The notes below the pieces were generated by a model. That model searched no databases. It was not told the DNA's origin and saw nothing but the letters and a program-made list of their open reading frames with translations. A program made the translations under genes and the position numbers. From NCBI GenBank assembly GCA_044868295.1, contig JBIOWF010000247.1:1-44073 (forward strand): DNA of 44,073 nt, read 5' to 3'. This DNA comes from JBIOWF01 sp044868295. GTDB taxonomy: Bacteria > Actinomycetota > Actinomycetes > Streptosporangiales > Streptosporangiaceae. Shown here piece by piece: positions 39,356-44,073 of the stretch; position 1 is the first letter of the stretch; every line of letters starts with the position of its first letter.

Positions 39356-41398
39356 ATGCCTAGCGTCCGTATCGGGGTCGATACCGGGGGAACGTTCACC
39401 GACGTGGTTCTGGTGGACGAGGAAACCGGCCAGATCGTCACGACCAAGACTCCCTCCACTCCTGCCAATCCCGCCGACGGATTCATGGCAGGCGTGCACA
39501 AAGTGCTGGAGATCCACAGCGGCTCCCGCGACCTCGACGCGGTGTCGGGGATCGTGCACGGCACCACAGTCGCCACCAATCAGCTCCTGGAGGACCGGCC
39601 GGACGGCACGGCCCACCTGGGGTTCATCACGACCGAGGGCTTCGAGTTCATCCTGGAGATCGCCAGGCAGAGCGTCCCGGACGGGTACGGCAACTCCTAC
39701 TTCTGGGTCAAGCCGCCCAGGATCGTCCCGGTGCACCGGGTGAAGACGATCGGCGGGCGGCTCGACCACCTGGGCGAGGAGGTCCGGCCGTTCGACGAGG
39801 CGGAAGCCGTACAGGCCGCGAGGTGGTTCAAGGATCACGGCGTCACCGCGATCGGGGTCTGCTTCCTGCACTCGTACGCCAACCCCGACCACGAACTGCG
39901 CATGCGTGACGTGCTGACGCGGGAGCATCCGGATGCCGTCGTGTCGCTGTCGTGCGAGGTCCTGCGGGAGTACCGGGAGTACGAACGCTCGGTGACCACG
40001 CTGGTGGACGCGGCCGTCAAGCCGATCATGCGGCGGTACATCGACAACCTGTCCGACCGGCTCGGCCGCCAGTTCTCGGTCATGAAGAGCAACGGCGGTG
40101 TGCTGTCGGCCTCCGAGGTGGTCCACCAGCCGATCACCACGGTCCTGTCCGGCCCGGCGGCGGGCGCGCTCGGCGCCGCGCTGATCGCGAGCACCGCCGG
40201 CCACCCGAGCGTGATCACGCTGGACGGCGGCGGCACCTCCACGGATGTGGCGGTGGTCGTCGAGGGCGAGCCGTCGCTGACCACCGAGGGCAGCATCGGC
40301 CGCTACCCCTGCAAGATCCCGATGATCGACATCGTGACGGTCGGGGCAGGGGGCGGATCGATCGCGTGGATCTCTCCCGAGGGCACGTTGAAGGTGGGCC
40401 CGAAGTCGGCCGGGGCCGATCCCGGGCCGCTGTGCTACGGCAAGGGCGGCACCGAGGTGACCGTCACCGACGCGCACGTCTTCCTCGGCCGGGTGCCGCC
40501 GCACCTGCTGGGCGGCGAGATCCCGCTGGACGTCGCCGCCGCCAGGTCGGGCATCGAGGCGCTGGCGGACAAGCTGGGGCTCACTCCGGAGCGGTGTGCC
40601 ACCGGCATCCTGGAGATCAGCGCGTTCAACCAGTCGAACGCGATCCGGCAGATCACCGTGAAGCGCGGGCTCGACGTGCGGGACTTCCCGATGGTCGCGT
40701 TCGGCGGCTCGGGGCCGCTCCTGGTCTGCCGCCTGATCGACATTCTCGGCCTGCCCGCCGCGATCATCCCGCCGAACCCGGGCAACGTGTCCGCCTTCGG
40801 CCTGCTCACGGTCGACGTGAAGAACGACTACGTCCGCACCCACGTGTCGCGCGACCCCTCGCTGGAAACCGTGGCCACGATCTACGGGGAGTTGGAGGCC
40901 CAGGCGTCCGTGGCGCTGGATCGCGAGGGCTTCGCCGATCATGTGTACGCGCGCAGCGCCGATCTCCGCTACTACGGCCAGGCCTATGAGGTGCGGGTCC
41001 CGGCCCCCGAGGGGCCGCTCGACGAGCGGTGGCGGGCGACCGTGCTGGACCGCTTCCACGAGGCGCACGAGAAGCTCTACGGGTACGGCTACCGCGACGA
41101 CACCCGCCACGACGTCGAGTGGGTCAACCTGCGGGTCTCCGGCATCGGGCCGATCACGCGCCCCGCCATCGCCCGGAGGCCGCGCCTGGAGGACGATCCC
41201 AGCCCGGTGTCCACCCGCGAGGTGTTCTACGAGCAATGGGGGAGAACGGTCATCTACCGTCGGCAGGATCTCGGCGCGGGCGCGGTGATCATCGGCCCTG
41301 CGGTCATCGAGGAGTACGGCTCCACCGTGCCGGTGCATCCGGGTTTCACCGTGACCATGGACGACTACGGAAACCTTGTGGTGGTGAGCGACAAATGA
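39356..41398 (+). CDS. Hydantoinase/oxoprolinase A subunit (HyuA-like)
   Basis: The 680-aa actin-fold ATPase subunit has the N-terminal phosphate loop GVDTGGTFTD (7-16), the HGTTVATNQLLE segment, and GGTSTDVAVV in the second domain, all typical of N-methylhydantoinase/5-oxoprolinase A chains. Together with the B subunit it hydrolyses a cyclic amide, or activates a ketone in carboxylase-type relatives. ATG 39356 is used because the hallmark loop follows directly. The leader is short and no ribosome site is obvious, so leaderless initiation is possible. Neighbours point to catabolism of a cyclic or ketone substrate. Confidence 0.9.
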   Translation: MPSVRIGVDTGGTFTDVVLVDEETGQIVTTKTPSTPANPADGFMAGVHKVLEIHSGSRDLDAVSGIVHGTTVATNQLLEDRPDGTAHLGFITTEGFEFILEIARQSVPDGYGNSYFWVKPPRIVPVHRVKTIGGRLDHLGEEVRPFDEAEAVQAARWFKDHGVTAIGVCFLHSYANPDHELRMRDVLTREHPDAVVSLSCEVLREYREYERSVTTLVDAAVKPIMRRYIDNLSDRLGRQFSVMKSNGGVLSASEVVHQPITTVLSGPAAGALGAALIASTAGHPSVITLDGGGTSTDVAVVVEGEPSLTTEGSIGRYPCKIPMIDIVTVGAGGGSIAWISPEGTLKVGPKSAGADPGPLCYGKGGTEVTVTDAHVFLGRVPPHLLGGEIPLDVAAARSGIEALADKLGLTPERCATGILEISAFNQSNAIRQITVKRGLDVRDFPMVAFGGSGPLLVCRLIDILGLPAAIIPPNPGNVSAFGLLTVDVKNDYVRTHVSRDPSLETVATIYGELEAQASVALDREGFADHVYARSADLRYYGQAYEVRVPAPEGPLDERWRATVLDRFHEAHEKLYGYGYRDDTRHDVEWVNLRVSGIGPITRPAIARRPRLEDDPSPVSTREVFYEQWGRTVIYRRQDLGAGAVIIGPAVIEEYGSTVPVHPGFTVTMDDYGNLVVVSDK

Positions 41399-41514
41399 GC
41401 ACGGATCGGACCCGACGCAGTGCGCGCGGTGTCTCTATGGCGCGCCTACGGCACGGCGGCCCGCGAAGGACGATCGGCCCGCGTGACGACCGAGGAGCGG
41501 TGAGCGACAGATGA
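41383..41514. repeat. 16-bp direct repeats flanking a mini-ORF between hyuA and hyuB
   Basis: GGTGAGCGACAAATGA (41383-41398) and GGTGAGCGACAGATGA (41499-41514) differ at one base. Each contains an overlapping stop/start. Between them lies a 39-codon frame (41395-41514) starting at the ATG overlapping the hyuA stop and ending at the TGA overlapping the hyuB ATG. Confidence 0.8.
41395..41514 (+). CDS. Mini-ORF between hyuA-like and hyuB-like genes, uncertain
   Basis: This 39-codon, Arg-rich frame is linked by ATGA overlaps at both ends. It may serve only as a translational bridge for coupling rather than encoding a functional peptide. No similarity is recognised. Confidence 0.35.
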   Translation: MSTDRTRRSARGVSMARLRHGGPRRTIGPRDDRGAVSDR

Positions 41515-43409
41515 ACAGCCCGGTCGACCCGGTTCTCGTGGAGATCGTGGAGGGGACGCTCGCCTCGGTCGAGATGGAGGTCGAGACCGCGATCGCCCGC
41601 ACGGCCCGCTCGCCGATGATCCGTGACGCGCACGACTTCCGGGCGGGCATTCACGACGTACGGCTGCGCAAGCTGACCGGCCGGTCCTACTCGGCGCTGG
41701 TCCAGCCGATCGTGCGGGACTTTCCGCTGGAGACCATGAAGCCAGGGGACGTCTTCTTCCACAACGACGTCTATCTGTCGGAGGGCGGCATCGGCCATCT
41801 TCCCGACCTGTGCGTCACCGTGCCGGTGTTCCACGACGGGCAGGTGGTGGCGTTCGTCCAGGCGTTCGGTCACCACGACGACATCGGCGGCGCCGTACCG
41901 GGATCGATGCCCTCGCACGCCCGAAGCGCGTTCGAGGAGGGCCTGATGGTCCCGCCGATCAAGCTGTGGGACCGGGGCGTGCCCAACCGGGCGGCGTTGA
42001 CGATCATGACGCGGAACACCCGGATGCCCGATTCGCTGGCCGGTGACCTCGACGCCGAGTGCTCGGCGTGCCTCATGGGCGCGCGCAGGCTGGGCGAGCT
42101 CTTCAGCCGTTACGGGCGGGAGGCCGTCGAGGCGTGCTTCGACGCGATCATTTCCAAGACCACCGAGACCTTCCGCCGCGAGCTGCTGGCCAAGATCCCT
42201 GAGGGCGTCCACGTCTGGGAGGACTACGCCGAACACGACGGCGTGGACGAGCCCAGGCTGCACGCCCAGCGGATCACGCTCACCGTCGACCACTCGGCGG
42301 ACACGCCGCTGACGATCGACTTCACCGGAACGTCGCCCCAGGCGAAGGGCCCGATCAACCACGCGGGCGACTACGCCGACGGCGTGTTCCTGAAGAAGTG
42401 GCTGGCCCCGATCCTGCGCAACCTCGCCGACACCCCGGAGCGGATGGCGGAGCTCGACGTGAACGAGGGCGTCGTGCCCTTGATCAAGATGGTGTTCCCG
42501 GAGAAGGGGACGCTGCTGACCCCGATCTTCCCCGCGCCCACCAACGCCCGGACGTTCGTGATCCTGCGCCTGCTCGGCGTGCTGGCGGGCGTCCTCGCCA
42601 AGGCCACCGGCGGCCGCATGCCCGCCGACCAGGAGACGATCCGTTACACCGGCGTGTACGGGGAGTCGGACGACGGTCCGTACCTCATGCGGGAGGTGCT
42701 GGGCGGCGGGTCGGGCGGTCGCTGGTACGCCGACGGGGAGGACACGATCCACGTCGTCCCCGACTCGCGCAACATCCCGGTCGAGTTCGCCGAGGCCCGC
42801 TGGCCGTTCCGGGTCGAGCGTCTCGGGCTGGCCGTCGACAGCGGCGGCGCGGGCGAGTTCCGCGGCGGCCTGGGCTACGACAAGCACCTGCGGATGCTGC
42901 GCGACGCGTCATTCATGTCGATCGCGGACCGGTCGATCCTCGCCTGCTGGGGTGTGAACGGCGGCAAGGCCGGGCGGCCCTTCATCGTGACGGTCGACGG
43001 TGAGGAGATGGAGGGCCTCGTCGACGACTTCCCGGTTCACGCTGGGGAGATCGTCCGGGTTCGTACCACCGGGGGCGGCGGCTGGGGCTCGCCGTACGAT
43101 CGCGCCGTCGCCTCGGTCGCGGCCGACGTCCGTGACGGCAAGGTCTCCCTCGAAGCCGCCCGCGACGACTACGGCGTCGTCCTGTACGGCTCCCGCGACG
43201 ATTTGCAGGTCGATGCGGCGAAGACCGCCGAGCTGCGGGCAGCCCTCACGGCCGCCGTTCCGGAGGACTCCCCGTTCTTCGACCGCGGCCCCGGCTACCC
43301 CACGCTGTCCGGTGGCCTGCCGTACGCACCGGTCGACACTGTGGAATCGGTCGACACTGTGGAACCGGCCGACACTGTGGAGAAGAATCAGGCGGCCCGG
43401 ACCACGTGA
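41511..43409 (+). CDS. Hydantoinase/oxoprolinase B subunit (HyuB-like)
   Basis: The 632-aa B chain has the family start DPVLVEIVEGTLASVEMEVETAI, the metal-site region FHNDVYLSEGGIGHLPD with GHHDDIGG, and a long conserved core with IDFTGTSPQAKGPIN. It partners the upstream A subunit. ATG 41511 overlaps the mini-ORF stop. The C-terminus has three in-frame 18-bp repeats (VDTVES, VDTVEP, ADTVEK), a tail not expected in the family. The upstream GAGGAG is rather far, so coupling may drive initiation. Confidence 0.9.
   Translation: MNSPVDPVLVEIVEGTLASVEMEVETAIARTARSPMIRDAHDFRAGIHDVRLRKLTGRSYSALVQPIVRDFPLETMKPGDVFFHNDVYLSEGGIGHLPDLCVTVPVFHDGQVVAFVQAFGHHDDIGGAVPGSMPSHARSAFEEGLMVPPIKLWDRGVPNRAALTIMTRNTRMPDSLAGDLDAECSACLMGARRLGELFSRYGREAVEACFDAIISKTTETFRRELLAKIPEGVHVWEDYAEHDGVDEPRLHAQRITLTVDHSADTPLTIDFTGTSPQAKGPINHAGDYADGVFLKKWLAPILRNLADTPERMAELDVNEGVVPLIKMVFPEKGTLLTPIFPAPTNARTFVILRLLGVLAGVLAKATGGRMPADQETIRYTGVYGESDDGPYLMREVLGGGSGGRWYADGEDTIHVVPDSRNIPVEFAEARWPFRVERLGLAVDSGGAGEFRGGLGYDKHLRMLRDASFMSIADRSILACWGVNGGKAGRPFIVTVDGEEMEGLVDDFPVHAGEIVRVRTTGGGGWGSPYDRAVASVAADVRDGKVSLEAARDDYGVVLYGSRDDLQVDAAKTAELRAALTAAVPEDSPFFDRGPGYPTLSGGLPYAPVDTVESVDTVEPADTVEKNQAARTT
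43332..43385. repeat. 18-bp tandem repeat at the hyuB-like 3' end
   Basis: Three in-frame units starting GTCGACACTGTGGAA (43332, 43350) and GCCGACACTGTGGAG (43368) encode VDTVES, VDTVEP and ADTVEK. Confidence 0.85.
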
Positions 43410-43422
43410 TCCTGTTCGCTTC

Positions 43423-43513
43423 GGGGGCGGCCACCCGCCGCCCCCCGAGGCTGCCTGGGTCTTGCTTCCTGGGGGCGGTCACCCGCCGCCCCTGAAGCCG
43501 CCCGGGTCTCGCT
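43423..43513. terminator. Tandem GC-rich hairpins after the hyuB-like gene
   Basis: GGGGGCGGC (43423-43431) pairs with GCCGCCCCC (43437-43445). A second copy 48 bp on (stem 43472-43478 with 43486-43492) repeats the hairpin in a ~48-bp tandem repeat, with a fragment (TCGCTTCC) of a third copy after it. A likely double terminator. The rest of 43410-43730 shows no gene. Confidence 0.65.
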
Positions 43514-43730
43514 TCCCCGAGAGGTGCTCGCGCGGAGTCTCGCCGGGGCGGTCTCCCGCGCCCTCGCGGATCGGCGCGCCGCCGTCGGCGGGGCGAGGGT
43601 GAGGCGGAAGCCATAGGGCTTTCGCGGATCGTTGGGCAAGACCTGACGGTTGCCCCGGAGGACCGGCCTGGCAGGCTTGCGGATGGGAACCGGAACGCGT
43701 TTCCACGCTGCTTCGACTCGGAGGACGATC

Positions 43731-44073
43731 GTGCAGGGACCACTCGGCGGAATCGTCGTGCTCGACCTGTCCCGGGCACTGGCCGGGCCGCATGCCGCGC
43801 AGATGCTCGGTGACCTGGGTGCGCACGTGATCAAGGTGGAGCACCCGTCCGGGGACGAGTCCCGGGGGTGGGGCCCGCCCTTCGTCGGCCCAGATCACGA
43901 CATTTCCACATACTTCTTGGCGGCGAACCGCAACAAGCAGTCGATCACGGTCGACATGAAGTCCGACGAGGGTCGTGAGCTCATCGGACGGCTGGTACGG
44001 CAGAGCGACGTGCTGATCGAGAACTTCCGCACGGGCGTGCTCGACCGGCTCGGCTTCTCGGTCGAGCGGCTGC
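43731..44073 (+). CDS. Family III CoA-transferase (CaiB/BaiF), truncated by window end
   Basis: The frame runs off the right edge with at least 114 codons. It opens QGPLGGIVVLDLSRALAGPHAAQMLGDLGAHVIKVEHP, followed by DESRGWGPPFV, LAANRNKQSITVD and a segment beginning ELIGRLVRQSDVLIENFR, all typical of CaiB/BaiF CoA-transferases that move CoA between carboxylic acids. The GTG 43731 start has GGAGG (43720-43724) 6 nt upstream. It likely acts on a catabolic intermediate of the preceding hydantoinase-like pathway (inference). The C-terminal active-site region lies outside the window. Confidence 0.88.
   Translation, partial: MQGPLGGIVVLDLSRALAGPHAAQMLGDLGAHVIKVEHPSGDESRGWGPPFVGPDHDISTYFLAANRNKQSITVDMKSDEGRELIGRLVRQSDVLIENFRTGVLDRLGFSVERL

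Noticed and set aside
39161..41338. 725-aa minus-strand frame over hyuA
   Set aside because: Antisense shadow; no recognisable motifs, while hyuA has the GVDTGGTFTD loop.
1..44073. CRISPR arrays, transposases, integrases or attachment sites
   Set aside because: None seen. The short tandem repeats lack unique spacers of regular size, and no mobile-element gene was recognised.

Overview
The window is high-GC DNA with dense, often overlapping genes, GTG and TTG starts, and typical actinomycete families: WXG100, DUF6879, HATPase/XRE regulators, form I CO dehydrogenase, and NB-ARC/TPR STAND proteins. It most likely comes from the chromosome of a filamentous actinomycete, perhaps Streptosporangiales; the order is a guess from gene content. 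Roughly 3.3-13.3 kb looks less GC-rich than the rest and is richest in accessory genes.

Layout. (1) 0.3-3.3 kb: a WXG100-like protein, a 737-aa EF-hand protein and a lipoprotein in one overlapping operon. (2) 3.5-6.8 kb: a four-gene operon of an 80-aa protein, a DUF6879 protein, a STAND NTPase with TPRs, and a two-TM protein. The STAND N-terminus and the TM protein C-terminus carry matching Gly/Val/Gln-rich motifs of the RHIM-like amyloid type, which suggests an NLR-like sensor paired with a membrane effector. (3) 7.1-13.5 kb: a minus-strand block (HATPase, Gfo/Idh oxidoreductase, DegT-type aminotransferase, Nudix) divergent from an XRE-TPR regulator and a 5-formyl-THF cycloligase-like protein; it looks like a small amino-sugar or aminocyclitol module with its own regulators. 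(4) 13.6-16.4 kb: a methyltransferase and two secreted beta-roll-like proteins, one frameshifted.

(5) 16.4-19.3 kb: cydAB (cytochrome bd) behind an array of three evenly phased 13-bp dyads. (6) 19.6-21.5 kb: a lipoprotein polysaccharide deacetylase and a LysR regulator. (7) 21.6-27.1 kb: coxMSL with the form I motif AYACSFR, then coxI/xdhC-like and coxG genes. Together with cydAB this suggests a respiratory lifestyle that includes aerobic CO oxidation. (8) 27.2-32 kb: a hypothetical protein, a FrnE-like DsbA protein, and a reactive-sulfur module (rhodanese, a CstB-like MBL-rhodanese fusion and a CstR-like repressor) with three matching operators. (9) 32.2-39.1 kb: a five-gene module (SWIM zinc finger, unknown protein, VWA, MoxR/YehL-type AAA+, DUF5682-like) resembling E. 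coli yehLMPQ; its function is unknown. (10) 39.4 kb to the end: hydantoinase/oxoprolinase A and B subunits and the start of a family III CoA-transferase.

A cross-cutting feature is the number of short tandem duplications (12-93 bp units, about 2-6 copies), both inside coding regions (cydA, coxS, coxL, hyuB) and at gene borders. The strongest candidates for an undescribed system are the STAND/two-TM pair and the five-gene MoxR-VWA-SWIM module.
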